Source: Trichoplax sp. H2 (lineage: Eukaryota > Placozoa > Uniplacotomia > Trichoplacea). Taken from it: a DNA stretch of 64,000 nt. Location of the stretch: positions 558,001 to 622,000 of the forward strand of contig NOWV01000012.1 of NCBI GenBank assembly GCA_003344405.1, written 5' to 3'. The translations under genes and the position numbers were made by a program. Positions 26,001-39,420 of the stretch are shown here, piece after piece. The notes below the pieces were generated by a model. That model saw nothing but the letters and a program-made list of their open reading frames with translations. It ran no database searches and was not told the DNA's origin. Every line of letters starts with the position of its first letter. Within the stretch, counting starts at the first letter, position 1.

Positions 26001-27740
26001 TTGTTAGTTGGAGACTAATGAGCTATCCTGACTTTAATTGTAGTATTTTAACAACGAAGCACACGAAGCAGAACAATATAATAAACATTTGATAAAATTT
26101 GAAGAGGCTTCTCTAAAGACATCAACTAGTCTTTCAACACTAAATTTTGGCCAACATATGATATTTAGTGTCGGTTTAACAGGAATGATGCTATTAGCCA
26201 GTCAAGAAATAATTGCAGGTATAATTTTTCCTACTGTAAGTGATTATAATGCTACGGTTGCTTGACAAATATGCTCAATTATGCCTTGAAACTTTAGGAA
26301 CCATGACAGTAGGGGATTTAGTCATGGTAAATGGATTACTTTTTCAACTATCTATTCCACTAAATTTCCTTGGTTCAGTTTATCGAGATGTTCGTCAATC
26401 GCTCATTGACATGCAAACATTATTCAACTTAATGGATGTCAAGTCTTCCATCCGAGTAAGTACCAATTTAGCAGGTTTACATCTATTTAAAGTAAGCCAG
26501 CAGTTACTTCGATGACTCGCTTTCAGCATTTTAGCTTGTTATCACATTCAATATTTTACTTTAAAATTACCAGGATAAAGCAGATTCAAAGGTTATGAAT
26601 ATTGACGCATCTAACTCCAATATCGAATTTAAAGACGTTATCTTCGAGTATGAGGATGGCCGTAAAATCCTAGATGGCATATCGTTTACTGTACCTGCAG
26701 GAAAAACAGTAGCAATTGTTGGTGGAAGTGGTTCAGGGTATTCGATACGCTAAAAATGATATCTAGTTGACAAATGAAATGATATTAATTTTATGTCCTA
26801 TTTCGCATCTCCGCTAGAAAATCGACCATCCTAAGATTATTATTCCGCTTTTATGAGCCCCAAGGAGGACAGATATTAATTAATGGATGTAATATAAACG
26901 ATATTACCTTGCATAGCTTGCGGAAAGCTATTGGTGTAGTACCTCAAGTTAGTTTAAGAGCTTGCTGTATTAAAAGCCTTCGTCATATTCGCTCTCTATT
27001 AACGTAATTTTAAAATCTGCACAATACCAAATATAGAAATTTCTTTTTTATCATCATTTCAGGATACAGTCTTATTTCATAATACAATCTTCTATAACAT
27101 TAACTACGGTATGCTTTCTGCGTCTGAGGATGATGTCCTTGCAGCTTCTCATATGGCTGACTTACACCATAGCATATTACAAATGCCTAAAGGTTATGAT
27201 ACATTAGTTGGTGAACGCGGTCTTAAACTGTCAGGTAAAAACTGCCATTGCGGTATTTAATATAACTTCTGTACTCTATAATAAGTGAATCTCAATATCA
27301 AATGACATGTATTAACATTAGGCGGTGAAAAACAGCGGGTGGCTATTGCAAGAACTATTCTAAAGAATCCACCAATTATTTTCTACGACGAAGCTACTTC
27401 AAATTTAGATTACATTACCGAACAGGTACAAGTTATTTTCTGTTTGAATCGAGTGAACTATAATCCAGATCCTCCTAATATGTGATTTTTTATATACCAG
27501 ACAATAATGGAATCTCTAAAGAAAGTAACCAAAGGCAAAACATCGATTTACGTAGCTCATCGCCTATCAACAATTACCGATGCTGACGAAATTTTAGTAT
27601 TAGGAAACGGACGCGTTTTAGAAAGAGGAAACCATGAATCGCTTTTAAGCGATCCAAGTACTTACTATTCATATCTATGGAATAGCCAAATGAGATCAAA
27701 TAGTAAAAAAAGTAACGGTTCGACGCAGAAGTTGGATTAA
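23066..27740 (+). CDS. ABCB7: Mitochondrial ABC transporter ABCB7 (Atm1 family)
   Basis: A half-transporter of the mitochondrial inner membrane that exports a glutathione-linked sulfur/iron compound needed for cytosolic iron-sulfur protein assembly. Fourteen exons keep phase throughout: 23066-23188, 24241-24447, 24741-24873, 25088-25274, 25389-25470, 25630-25718, 25851-25938, 26044-26218, 26298-26455, 26574-26737, 26818-26947, 27063-27234, 27322-27425 and 27501-27740; 683 residues against about 750 in human. Exon 1 encodes a Met-Ala start and a basic, Arg-rich, acid-free presequence (MKRFSRLRF at its end) consistent with mitochondrial import. Six membrane segments follow, with [26 protein letters not shown] and [13 protein letters not shown] as in the family. 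The ATPase part shows Walker A GGSGSGKST, signature LSGGEKQR, Walker [13 protein letters not shown] and the H-loop AHRLS. The cysteine-rich C-terminal tail of vertebrate ABCB7 is absent. Head-to-head with MRPS9, tail-to-tail with PNISR. Confidence 0.97.
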
Positions 27741-29174
27741 GATCGCGATTTAAAGAATTAAAAATGACCTTAATGTTGATTTTTTTAAGGCTAATCTCGC
27801 ATTATTTAAGCTGAAAGAAAGGATTATAATTTTATACTTCTAGGCTAAGCGTTTAGTTATAGTTTTATTACGTAAACACGGAACATTTTAAATTTATGAA
27901 TAATCAACAAAAATTCATTTTTGGCAGTGCTAGTAAACTCTGCAAAGTAACTTTCTACATTTCAATCGTGAAGTTAACTTATCTTTACGAAATTACATAC
28001 TTTCGATTCTTGATATCTTCATATGGAGTTCTAATTAAAGTTGCTGATTACAAGATAAAATCGTGCAGTATAATCGAGGTCAACTTGATTCTCTAAAACA
28101 AACTGAATATTTGGGATCAACACTGAAATAACTGGGATCATCAGCAAATAATGTCGATGCTATGATGTTTGGCTCCTTAACTAGCTCTTGGATTATATTT
28201 AAAAATTACATCGTTTAAGATAATCGTGCAGTCATATGATCTTTAAAACTACAAAGATCGAAGCAATAAACATGAGTTGTTGATGTTTCTATTCGGATAA
28301 TTGATAAATGACCAGAATGCAAGTATGCAATATTGTACGGACACACTAAAATTTGATATTTATACATCTCTTTTTATTAAACATCAAAATTTTAACATAT
28401 ACAAAAACGATTGATTACAATATAAGTACGATTGATAACTGTTGCAGCATTACCAATACTACAATAGATTATAGAGCATTCTGCACATCTCATGACTACC
28501 CAATCTTCATGAATGCTTAATTAGTGTTATCAAGTAGAACTGGTATCGAAACAGATTTAAGCTCGCACATTTCCTTAATTAATCAAAGTTCACGTCTGAT
28601 TATTACTAAGTGTTAAAAAGCCTGCAGTTATTAAGTTACCTTATGAAGATTGATCTACCAAACCGCAGGAATATTATTTATTTCTGACTGTATCAGTTAA
28701 CCAAGCGCCATTATTTTTCGATCACGATTAACAATTTCACACATGATTATAATCAATACTGTCTGTAATCGAACAAAACACTTTACAAGGCGATCGTAGT
28801 TGTCAAGGAAAGCTATATATGGAAATAAAATTATGAATAAAAAGTTATTAGAAAATAATTAATGCAGCGTAACTGAGATGGAATAATAATGCATAAAAAT
28901 TATGAAAAGGAATATTACCCGCATGTTGCAGTACAGTAAGTAATCACTCATTTCTTTGTAAGCGTATTTACTAATCAACTACACAATGTGATAGATCCCG
29001 AATATCCGTAGTGCACATACTGCACAATACATTTGGCACTATACATATTAGTTGTGATACTACTGTAAAACTAGAGTGCAGAACCGCCGATATCCGCTTG
29101 TTGGAATAAGGCACAGCCGTAAATGCTGTAACAATACAAAAAATTCATTATATTGCCTACCTTCAGAATAGTGA
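27741..29174. other. Tail-to-tail gap between ABCB7 and PNISR
   Basis: About 1.4 kb of AT-rich sequence with the 3' ends of two converging genes. I see no other gene and no tandem array; GTAC palindromes are essentially absent. Confidence 0.6.
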
Positions 29175-31894
29175 TCACTTACGAACGCTCTTCTTACGAT
29201 ATCTATGATATTCTGGAGATGAACTTAAATCCCTATGATGGCGACTGCTTTTATACTTATCACTATGAGATGTTCGTCTGCTGTCAGGAGACCTACTACG
29301 CCGTCTTCGGGGCGAATAACTGCGACTACGACTACGACTTCGACGGCGTGATCGATGATGAGTGTGATAATCTCTTTTGGAATAATCTTCTTGGTTAGAT
29401 TTATCATTACTAGATCGACGACTGCGAGGTTTAGAATCGCTTTCACGCCCAGGAGCTTCACCTATAACGATATAATTGAATTTCTAAAAATTCCCTTATT
29501 TCGAATTCTCTAATTGGTAATCCCTAACGAACCCTCTACAGCTATAGCCTCTACTGGCGCAGTAAAGTAATCATAGAATAGGATAATTTGTGATTTATCT
29601 TATAACCTTTTGGCTATGAACTAAAGTTGAATTTTATAATACCTTCACGAACGAAACTAGCATTAACATCGTTAGCACTATCTTCTGATTTGGGCGCTGT
29701 GGACGATTTGATTCTAGTCTTTGCAGAATTATCGTCATCTTCATCACTATCTTGATCATAAGCTCCTAGGTATTTAATATTTTCACGCTACAGTTAGTAC
29801 TACTGGCACAGTCAATTTTTAATGTAGTAGTAAAAATTTACCTAATCCTTCAAGCGCTGCTAAAGCACTAGAACTAGCCAGCACTGTCGCTGTAGCTAAG
29901 TTGAAATAGCAAATGAGCAAATTTTAGTCCAAAAATATGACTGAAATTAATATACCACAACTGAAAGTAAGGACACTCGCTTACCAGATTTCGTAATTTG
30001 TAAATTTTCATTAGCAATACTCTGAATCATTTCGTCGGTAACTTCTAAGAGAACTTCCGTTAAAATTTTTCTAACATGAACCAACTGTTTAAATTTTAGA
30101 AAGAGTATTTATTTTGTTAATGAAAGTGGTAATAATATCTTAAAGGCAAAGAATCTTTACGACAATGTTTGAGGAATAAAATAATTGCGTTGCACTTATA
30201 TCATACCAAATTTTGTTCTGATTGTAAGCAATGTTCTTTTACTATATTCGCACTTGATAATACTTCTGTCTTTTCATCAGTATTGTATGCTTCGCTATCA
30301 CTATGTGCGCTCTAACGAGAAAAGCAATTATACCAAAAACAATGGTATATCAATTGTAAAGAACAAAACCAACTTGCAGTGCAAATTATACACGTTAATG
30401 GATTATTCCAATCATACTTCAGCTTCTTGAATTGGTGAAGGTGAATTCATAGGTGATGCCTCAAAAGCATACCCAGAATAATTTAAAGATGTAGATAATT
30501 TATCTGATTTGTTAAAACTAGCATTTAAATTTTCCTGTTGAGACTTTTTCTGCTTATCTTTCTCTAATTTTTCTAGACTTTGTCGGAGCCACAACGGTAA
30601 TGTTTTTTTCTTATTATTCTCCGCTAAGAAAAAAGAGCAATATTTTCCAGTTACTTCTCATTACATTGTTAATACTTTTGAAAAATTTTAAGCTTAGTGG
30701 TATAGCAATAATTAATTCAAGCGAATACTAAGAAGTTGATATTATCATAAACGACGAGTGAGCACAGTCAATCCGTAACAGTATTAATATAAAATTATCA
30801 ACCGATCCATTCTTACAGTGTATGATTATGGTCAAGATAATTTATGCGATACCGTGATGCTGTGTCTTATAATATAATACCTGCAGAAGCGGATAAATGG
30901 CTAGCGTCGGGTTGTAAACCTACGGGTGCTGTTAATTCATTATACTGGTCGTAGCCGTAACCTATAGGGGCATGGGGATTAGGTAAGCTATCAGCGGCAT
31001 TTGGAGCTCCCCCATATAGATCTTGTTCAGGATAATGATTATAATATGGCGCTTGGTCTACAGTCATACCATCCGGACCCACTGGTATTACAGGAGCATG
31101 TTGCATATGTTGTGATGACTCATTATCATATAATATTTCATTTCCAGACATTGCACTATAGTTATAATGATCCACGTTAGATTGTTGTAACCGATCTTGC
31201 TCAAAATTTGCATCATGAGGATAAAAATGGGAAGGATGTCTTCCGTCAAAACCCATCTCACCACCATGTGCAAATTGTCCGCTCAGATCATTGTTCCTAT
31301 GGGATACAGATTCTTTATGTTTAATCCACTCAGCCGCTTTTTGCGCCCAGATTGCAGGATCTATTCATTTTATATGTGTATATTGACATATATAAGTATA
31401 TGTTTAGCATTTATAATAATAGTATACAATTGATACTCTAAAAAAATGAAATTCTTTCGAAATTCTTATCAGTATTATTGATTTATTGTATGCTCGTATT
31501 AATAACCATTACAAACTGAAGCTCAGTAAGACTCTAGCCAAATCATAAAAAGTATCACGAAGACTTTTACTCTAAGCTCTGATAATAATGATAATCACAG
31601 CGATTGTACCAATACTGTATACTCGTATTTTTTAACCGATGAATAACGACACAATTTATGATGCGGGAAGCAACAGAGAGCAATCATGATACGGCGATAG
31701 AAAAATCTACCATTTCATCCATGGTTAAATCTACTGTAATTTATGTATTAAAATCTCATACCGTTATTCGCTGGATTTTGCTCTCCATAGTAATTTCCAT
31801 AGTATTGTTGCTGCTGGTAATATTCCTGTTGCTGTTGCCATTGATTAGAATTATCATTTGGATTAGGCATTCCCCTTCCCTCTTGATGCCACAT
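29175..31894 (-). CDS. PNISR: PNISR-like serine/arginine-rich nuclear protein
   Basis: Homologue of PNISR (SFRS18), a nuclear-speckle SR protein that binds pinin and is linked to mRNA splicing. Eight exons keep phase: 31894-31762, 31360-30881, 30623-30418, 30311-30207, 30084-29985, 29895-29842, 29765-29643 and 29461-29175; 495 residues, shorter than the roughly 800 of human because the RS tail is short. Start MWHQEG matches the family start MWDQGG, followed by a Gln/Tyr-rich stretch (QWQQQQEYYQQQQYY). Then come DPAIWAQKAAEWIKH, a Pro/Tyr/Asn-rich region, LPLWLRQSLEKLEKDKQKK (family LPAWIREGLEKMEREKQKK), KILTEVLLEVTDE, ASSSALAALEGLG and an acidic DQDSDEDDD patch. The last exon is an RS domain (RSRRRSRSRSRSYSPRRRR) ending SVRK. 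Function is inferred from the family. Head-to-head with NUP43 across about 4.3 kb. Confidence 0.94.
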
Positions 31895-34550
31895 CTTCTA
31901 TTTTTAATTTTTTTACACTAACTTTTACGTTTATGAACGTGTTTTTTATTAAAGCTATCGCCTTGAGCTTTGACGCAAACGAGGAAAAGTGTATAATAAT
32001 AAATATGATCAATTAATAATGAATCAATACTGACAAAACTACCATACAATTTTAATCAAACTCTTGCCTATCCTATCTGCTGTACAGTACTAAAATAAGC
32101 GTAATATCACTCAGGTACAGCACATTTCGATGTATTAATTATCGATAACTTATTCTAATAATAAAGGATTAGATTAGATTTAAGTATTAATATTAACGAG
32201 ATCTCATGATCTCTTAAGAATACAGTATACTTATTTTGCTGTAATGTATTCGTATAAATCTCCATTTTCTAATTTTAAAGCTATCTCATGCTACAAATAG
32301 ATATATAAATTTTTAGTTTTAAATAGTACGAAAGGTGTTCTACACGTATGATAGTAAAGAATGACTAATTAGTATCTTCCTTTGGTCAAATGGATAAAAG
32401 TAATTAACGCAGAATGGAAGTCTACGCAACTAGCTGTCATTACCAACTTCAATTATTTCGGGTTATGCTACTGTATAGGTATATATGATATTTCAATAAA
32501 GAATATCTGCTAATACTACAAAAGAAATAGGATTTTACTTTTACTACCACTACGTTACTAAAACCAAATAACTACAGCTGCAATTACTAATTACGTTTCT
32601 ATGCAGTATACAGTCCAGTACGATGGCTATCTAAACGCATATTGATACATTCACTGTAAGTGCTTGATTTCGCTTTAATCAAATTAAGTAATTGCTATGA
32701 TTTAAAAGACATCGTAGTTACACACTATGCATTACAGAATGAAACGTTGCCTAGCTGTAGATTCATGTCTTAAGCTATTAATTAATTAGAGTATATTATT
32801 AATTTGATAGTGAAAGCTAGCAAAATTTTCTTTTAGCTATAGTTATTGTAAAATTCAACATACTGCAATCGTATTGGTTATGGTATAGAATAAACATGTA
32901 GAGCAAATTGGTTAATGATATAATACGAGTATGTTGACCAAAAAAAGATAGCATCCGACAATATTTTGATAACATACCTTTTTCAAAGTTAATAGAGTAA
33001 AATAGCTGAACGAATGAAAAGCAATGTAAGTTTTGTTTTTTTTTAATGTAGATTCCTTTAAAGGGAACAGTTAAAGAGTCAGGTAAAATTCATTTAGCAC
33101 AACATCACAAGTATGCATACGTAATAGCAATTAATGAAAAATAAAATACGTGAACGACTATTATCCAGATCGAATCAGTATTTCAATAGAAGATTTTAAG
33201 TAAAGTATTCTACATACAGTTAGGCCAATAGTGGATGCTTTTCGTAGTTTAAAGTTGTGCTAGTAGTATTGGCGTAGTGGTAACTTTCTATCTATGTTTA
33301 TTTCATCATTATACATTCGACTGTGAAATTATTTTCTAAGTCATCTACTGCAAGTCCGAGTGCTGCATTTGAACAGAGTACTGGAAGCATTTTTTAAAGT
33401 AAAAGAAATTGTATTACCGTGTCGTACAAGCAATGGTGGTATACTGTGTTAACGGTGTAGACTACTTAATTGAATCGATCTTTCAAAGCCGAGCATGGAG
33501 TAGTCTATGTAGAATGAAGTAAATATCAAGTAGCAGGTACAAACTACGTGTGGAAAATGCAGCCTCACTACCAAACACTTGGCGAAAAAACGTCTGCTGC
33601 TATGAAATGGACGACTCGTCCATGACTACAGTACTAGGATTTCTAATTTTTAAAACACCTTACATAAGCTGTCATGAACAAGTAGGCGATTAAGCCTTTA
33701 ACACTAGCGAAAACTTGCATTTATCTACTGCTAAGCCAAGTGTAGTACTACTGTAATTGAGCATCCATTTTATTGTAGAACGATGTATTCTTAGGAAGGC
33801 AATGTCTTATTGCTACATGTTGTCTCGCCTGGCTGACTACAGTAACGTTGCTCGGCAAACTCGTGTAAGGTTAGAGTAACGCTATGAAATGGTTCAATAT
33901 TGTGGCTGAAGAGTACAGTACATAGCATCCAAAGCTATCAAACTATTATTCAAGTAGAACGAGCTAATAGAAAAATTAACTTTTATACTAGTTTGTAGAG
34001 ACTATCAAGCGAGAAAATAACTAGGTTGCAATGAAATCAGCAAAAAATCTTTTTCATCATTCACAGGCGTATGTTTGCAATGCTAGACAGTCGTGACACA
34101 AGTGTTGTTACTCACTGAAACAGCATTTGATCCAAACGCTACAAATTCACTGTCAAATTTTCTCGAATTGAATGACTTGTATGATTGATCAATCCAAAGT
34201 GGAGCATCTTCAGATAAAGTACAAGATTTTTTTGTCACTTTTTAGTCCAATGGTGAAAATTTTGATGGGTGGAAAATACTGCCCAATCGATCCGCTCATG
34301 TACCCTTGTACAGTACTGTAGGTCAATGGCCACTAACGATCATAGTACAGAATAAAGGCAGTGTGTTTAAAAAAGCTTGATTACTCTTGGATGAAACGAT
34401 ATTGAATGACAGCTTTCGATCTTGAAGACCAAGTCTTGCAAGGAATAAGAGGAAAATCAATTAATTTCAATGAATTCTTGTTGCAAATAGGCAAAAGGAT
34501 GAAGGAATTTTTGCCCTTGCAGCAGCTCGTCTAAGACGTCCTGGTGTAGT
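31895..34550. other. Promoter-side gap upstream of PNISR; no gene recognised
   Basis: About 2.7 kb without a recognisable gene. It contains single GTAC-type palindromes (for example at about 32083-32095 and 34307-34322) and long stretches without open frames. It presumably holds the PNISR promoter. Confidence 0.5.
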
Positions 34551-34559
34551 GAAGTAACT

Positions 34560-34760
34560 GAGTCTGCAGTACAGTACTGTCCTTTGATGGACGTCCACTG
34601 GACTCGGACGCTCGGACATCATTTTAGCCATGAATGTTGCCGCTATCATTGTACAGTATGGACAGTATGGACAGTATGAGTATTTGGATATTTGCTTCTT
34701 AAAAGTCCATTTACTGTACAGCAAATGGACAACTGTATATACAGTATACACTGTAAAGTC
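34560..34760. repeat. Cluster of GTAC-type palindromic repeats
   Basis: Short runs of CAGTAC/TACTGTAC occur at about 34570-34582, 34650-34680 (three tandem units of the 10-mer ACAGTATGG-) and 34716-34752. It flanks the larger array that begins at 34880. Confidence 0.75.
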
Positions 34761-34879
34761 TATGGGATGCTTTTGAATTCGTAATATAGACACAAAAGAT
34801 CCATACGAAGCCTCGATTATGTTTTCTTCTTAACGCTATGGCCTCTACAGTGTAGTTTTGCGACATTTTCCACCATCTT

Positions 34880-35735
34880 GGTTTGGAGAAAAGTCTGTGC
34901 GTCCGTCCGACCGAGGTGTAAAGTACGGAGTACTGTACTGAATCAGCTACCATGTACTCGAAGAAGACTTGGACGGACAGACCTTTTCGACCTCGTCTCG
35001 TCAAAATATTGTTTCAAACACTTGGTTGGTTTGGAGAAAAGTCTGCGCGTCCGTCCGACCGAGGTGTAAAGTACTGAGTACTGTACACTTGTACAGTACT
35101 CGAAGAAGACTTGGACTGATCACTCTTGGACGGACAGACTTTTTCGACCTCACCTCGTTAAAATATTGTTTCAAACACTTGGTTGGTTTGGAGAAAAGTC
35201 TGTACATCCGTCCGACTGAGGTGTATAGTACTGAGTACTGTACTGTACTGAATCCAGCTACCATGTACAGTACACTGTACTGTACTGTACAGTACTGTAC
35301 AGTACTCGAAGAAGACTTGGACGGACAGACCTTGTCGACCTCGTCTCGTCAAAATATTGTTTCAAACACTTGGTTGGTTTGGAGAAAAGTCTGTGCGTCC
35401 GTCCGACCGAGGTGTAAAGTACTGAGTACTGTACACTTGTACTGTACAGTACTCGAAGAAGACTTGGACTGATCACTCTTGGACGGACAGACGTTTTCGA
35501 CCTCACCTCGTTAAAATATTGTTTCAAACACTTGGTTGGTTTGGAGAAAAGTCTGTGCATCCGTCCGACTGAGGTGTATAGTACTGAGTACTGTACTGAA
35601 TCCAGCTACCATGTACAGTACACTGTACTGTACTGTACAGTACAGTACTCGAAGAAGACTTGGACGGACAGATCTTGTCGACCTCGTCTCATCAAAATAT
35701 TGTTTCAAACACTTGGTTAGGACACTACTTTAGTA
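34880..35735 (+). repeat. Minisatellite, five copies, period about 148-191 bp, with GTAC cores
   Basis: The anchor GGTTTGGAGAAAAGTCTG recurs at about 34880, 35028, 35185, 35376 and 35538, and a final partial unit ends near 35720. Each unit contains that anchor, CGTCCGTCCGACCGAGGTGT, a GTAC palindrome block of variable length, a CTCGAAGAAGACTTGGACGG block, TTTTCGACCTC, and AAAATATTGTTTCAAACACTTG. Most length variation comes from the GTAC block and an optional GATCACTCTTGGACGGACAG insert, which is present in alternate units, pointing to a two-unit higher-order repeat. It lies about 430 bp upstream of the NUP43 start codon. Confidence 0.92.
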
Positions 35736-35879
35736 TGAAAAGGGTCCATTTTATTGTGGCTGATTTTTTTCTAATTGAAGTAAGATTATGTTGAATCTTG
35801 GATTAGTCGTTACTCAAGTTCTACTTGGACATAGTTATATAACATCGCAAATGGTATTTTCATTTAAATTCGTTCCAGC

Positions 35880-36015
35880 AATTTTAGAGAATAGACACGA
35901 AAGATCCATACTAAATAGCTATTCTTCCATGTTGACGTCCTCATTTGGTAAAGAAGAAAAGTCCGTCTGTCTGAGGGATTCGTCAGTCCAGCTGTCCAGG
36001 TCTTCTTCGAGCTGT
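35880..36015 (-). repeat. Inverted, diverged fragment of the 34880-35735 unit
   Basis: Read on the minus strand, 36015 to about 35945 gives a CTCGAAGAAGACCTGGACAG-like block, then sequence ending in GACTTTTCTTC, resembling the unit of the neighbouring minisatellite in opposite orientation. A second block at 35888-35912 (AGACACGAAAGATCCATAC) matches 34785-34805 in the same orientation. So the NUP43 upstream region holds pieces of this family in both orientations. Confidence 0.6.
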
Positions 36016-36166
36016 CCATAACAGTCACAGTACGATAGTGTATCGGTAGTTCTCGACTGTATAGTACTGCCATATATTGCATAACGAGGTACTTCAGCAC
36101 TTACCATACAGTAGAATGCGATAGCGCCAATCTGGAATTTTCCCTTTCCAAGTCCATCAGGTAAAC

Positions 36167-39100
36167 ATGGCTTTCGCTGAGGTCCATTCGCGTGTCAAGA
36201 AAAGGTACAACTTGCAGGATAACTTCCAATCTTTGCAAGGCCATGAAAATCTACTTATTCAATATACTGAAAAGAAAATATCCAAATTGCGCTGGAGACC
36301 GGATCCCAAGGGCCATAGCAGCCACGAGAATATCTTTGCGACTGGTACATGGGACGAATTGGTAAATCATCTAGCTCTCGGTCCTAAATTGAATTGGCTG
36401 TCAAATCAATTCTACCTCAATGACTCCTTGCGGTAGCAATACTGTAGTCCTATATGAATAGAGTTGTTCTTTATAGCATACTGTATAGTGTAGATTGTGA
36501 GTATTCTTAATGGTGTAAAATAGAGTAGGCATACTCGTTTCTCAACAACGCTAGGCTGCTACTCTAAGCAACAGCAGTCGGTATGGATGATAATAGTTAG
36601 AATTAGTTACTTGTGCGCGCGTAATAATTGTAATTAGCCAACTGTTAATTCGGTTCTGGCTTTAGCCATCATCCTGCGTAAAATACAAACTGCACAAATG
36701 CTCAATCCCATACTTAACATTTCAACACCATAGAGGAAATCACAACGATGATCCTAGTCTGCAATGACTTACTTACAGTAATAGCAATTTCAGACTGATA
36801 CAAGTAATACAGAATATTGCATATGACTCAACAGCCTTACGCATAGCTGAGGCAATCTACCTGTACTATACACCAGAGGTATTCTCCACTTTACTGAATG
36901 AAATGATCTTTAATCTCCTATCTTTGGATGGTATTTTATTGTAGCATAACGTCGTCAATATATGGAACTATGAGAAAGGCAGAACTTTCCGGGAAGATAC
37001 ACACCAAGAATCTGCGCTGAATGAACCTCAACTTATCACCTCGATGCATCATCAAGGCGAAGTAACTGAATTAAAGGTCATTGATTGATTTTATTCTTGC
37101 AAAGACTTTACTGCATACTTCACGAGTACTGTAGTACATTACGCATGATGTGAAATAATCCTTGTCTTGCTAGATTATCTATAGACCTCAATTGTATAAC
37201 ACTATTCCGAAGGCTTGTCAATACTTATACGTAGATTTCGATTAATGCTTACACTATACAATGTGCTGTACTCAAATAATACCAATCTCAAAATAGACCA
37301 AATTCTGTAGCAGACTGTCATGTCTTCCCAACGGCTATATGTACATTCATCTCTTGCCTACCTACGCACTACCTGAACTACTATAATCTTCAATGTAATC
37401 ACAGTAAAATACTTTGAATAGCTTCTGCATGAAAATTCTAATTCTTAGTAACATCTGAAAAGCTAGACTAAATGAATACCAATTTGTACACTAGTATAAA
37501 CGTGATATTGTGTATGTCTAGGATACAGTAACTGAAGATGATAGCTACCAGTTTTAATGACGTCGCCTCCTAATTGAGAAGCTAGCATTTTCATTTTTTA
37601 CTTTCGGTTCCTGGTGACAACCAGCTGTTTTAGTAGTGTGCGGATAATGTGTGTAGGCCATTGTATCAAGAACAATCACTAATATTAAGTCTGCTTCCTT
37701 GTTTTATTTACCAACAGTTCATCGATGATGAAAAATTAATGACGTCCTCATCAAATGGCTCATTAGAATTGATTCAATTTTCACGGCCTCGACAGGTAAG
37801 CAACTCTCGCTCTTTCATTTCTTTTTATGCTAATACGTAGAACATATCAGCTAATTAGTAAACAGTTCTTCCAAATTTTGATACTCATAATACTATATTA
37901 TGTATATTTAAATATGCAGTATGCACAATTTAATGTATAGATCTCGTAGAAGCATCATCCACTATAGCAGTTAGTACTAAATTCTTATTGCCTACAATTC
38001 TTCATTATTTTTACTAACTGACTAAGGGATTATGTCGTATAATAGCTAAAAGAAGCTTTGGAGTAAATCGATAGACCTTATTCACTACTATTCTCCTTTT
38101 GCTAGGAATTGCAATCTATTTCTAAATGGAAAAATATCCATCATTTCTCATCCAATTCCTGTCCCTGCACTGGTTTTTCTGTCAACTTACCAAATATAAT
38201 AACCGTTGGTGAAGATAGTAGAATCAATATCTTAAAAATTGATGTACAAGCTCCAATTGCTACAATAGGTACAATCACAACCACATCACCTGTCACTTAG
38301 ATAGTATAGCATATTACTCTACCAAGTACTGTATTGCATTGTATTTACAGTGTATAGGGGATACTGTCGGCGAAGTTAGGTGTTCTTGGCTAGTCACAAT
38401 ACATCACAATACATTTAATGTAAAAGTTAATGCGTTAGAAATTGGATACCTCTAGTTGTTGATTTATCATTACCAAAATGCCGCACTGTATGTATGATAC
38501 TTCCAAAAGGCTCACTTATATCCTGAAATACTGATTTTTTGTATCGATAAAAATGATTAATTCATTTTTATAGAAGACAACATAAGCAGCTGTTCCATCA
38601 ATGCTGTAACATGCGAAGGAATATCAGAATTTATTACTGTAGACTCTATGGGTCGTCTAAAGGTTTGGGATTTACGGCAGCCCTATGATAAACCCGCCAA
38701 AGTTATGGTTTTGTAAGTCAAAGTATACTCTATAAAAATATCTTGCTTATTGATAGATAACAATATCGATCGTATTTATGTTGAAGGCTACTAAAATCGG
38801 TTTATTTGTAATTGCTCTAACTAAAGTTATCGATATAAATTTACTTTATTACAGATCTGGAGAACAGACCTGCTTACAATGTATCGATCAACACCCTAAT
38901 CAACCCCACGTTGCTATAACTGGTAGTCATGATGGTTCTATCATTATTTGGGATCTTCGCCAAGATAAATACCCAACAGTTGTTCTAAAAGCCCATATGA
39001 GTACAGGTATAGAGTAAAAAATATTCAGTTCTTTAATCGAATTTATGTGTTATAGTTTTTAAATTGCAATGTTAATATAATAATTTATGTTACACTTTAG

Positions 39101-39420
39101 TTTGGGAAGTCAGATTCCATCGTCACTTCCCAAATAACTTATTTACTTGCTCTGATGATGGCTCAATTTGGCACTGGGATGGATCTTTGATTACTTCTAC
39201 TAATTTACCAACATCTATCCGTAACTTTTCCGATATTGAACCTGCCAATGCTACAAATCCTTGGTTGATCAGTGATGTTATAAGAAACAAAATAAGAATT
39301 ACCAGTGTTGCTCCTCACAATAAATTGCCTATTAATAGCTGTGACATCATAAATCAGGACTTGATATGTGGGACCGATGGCGAAGCAATAATAATTGCGC
39401 AAGATCTACTACTGAAATAA
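36167..39420 (+). CDS. NUP43: Nucleoporin NUP43 (WD40 repeat, Y-complex)
   Basis: A WD40 beta-propeller subunit of the Nup107-160 (Y) complex of the nuclear pore. Seven exons keep phase: 36167-36361, 36945-37076, 37718-37795, 38106-38268, 38574-38712, 38855-39006 and 39101-39420; 392 residues against 380 in human. Family matches: ISKLRWRPDP near the N-terminus, FATGTWDE, NVVNIWNYEKG, PCTGFSVNLPNIITVGED, GRLKVWDLRQP, CIDQHPNQPHVA with GSHDGSIIIWDLRQ, VWEVRFHRHFPNNLFTCSDDG, SIWHWDGS and LICGTDGEAI near the end. The N-terminus is about 30 residues longer than usual if the ATG at 36167 is used. The 2.4-kb span of introns 1-3 is longer than in neighbouring genes. The minisatellite at 34880-35735 lies just upstream. 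Tail-to-tail with ZC3H12. Confidence 0.95.

Noticed and set aside
29153-29398. Plus-strand open frame rich in Tyr/Asp
   Set aside because: It is antisense to the RS domain exon of PNISR; RS codons read backwards give this composition.
31658-31921. Plus-strand open frame with a hydrophobic stretch
   Set aside because: It is antisense to PNISR exon 1; the Gln-rich codons read as Leu-rich on the other strand.
34969-35472. Long open frame (167 codons) and several overlapping ones on both strands in the NUP43-upstream array
   Set aside because: They consist of the translated minisatellite unit with its GTAC blocks and exist on both strands; no family motif or splice structure.
34880-35735. CRISPR-like regular repeats
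   Set aside because: Units are 150-190 bp with internal palindromes and no unique spacers, and the genome is eukaryotic.
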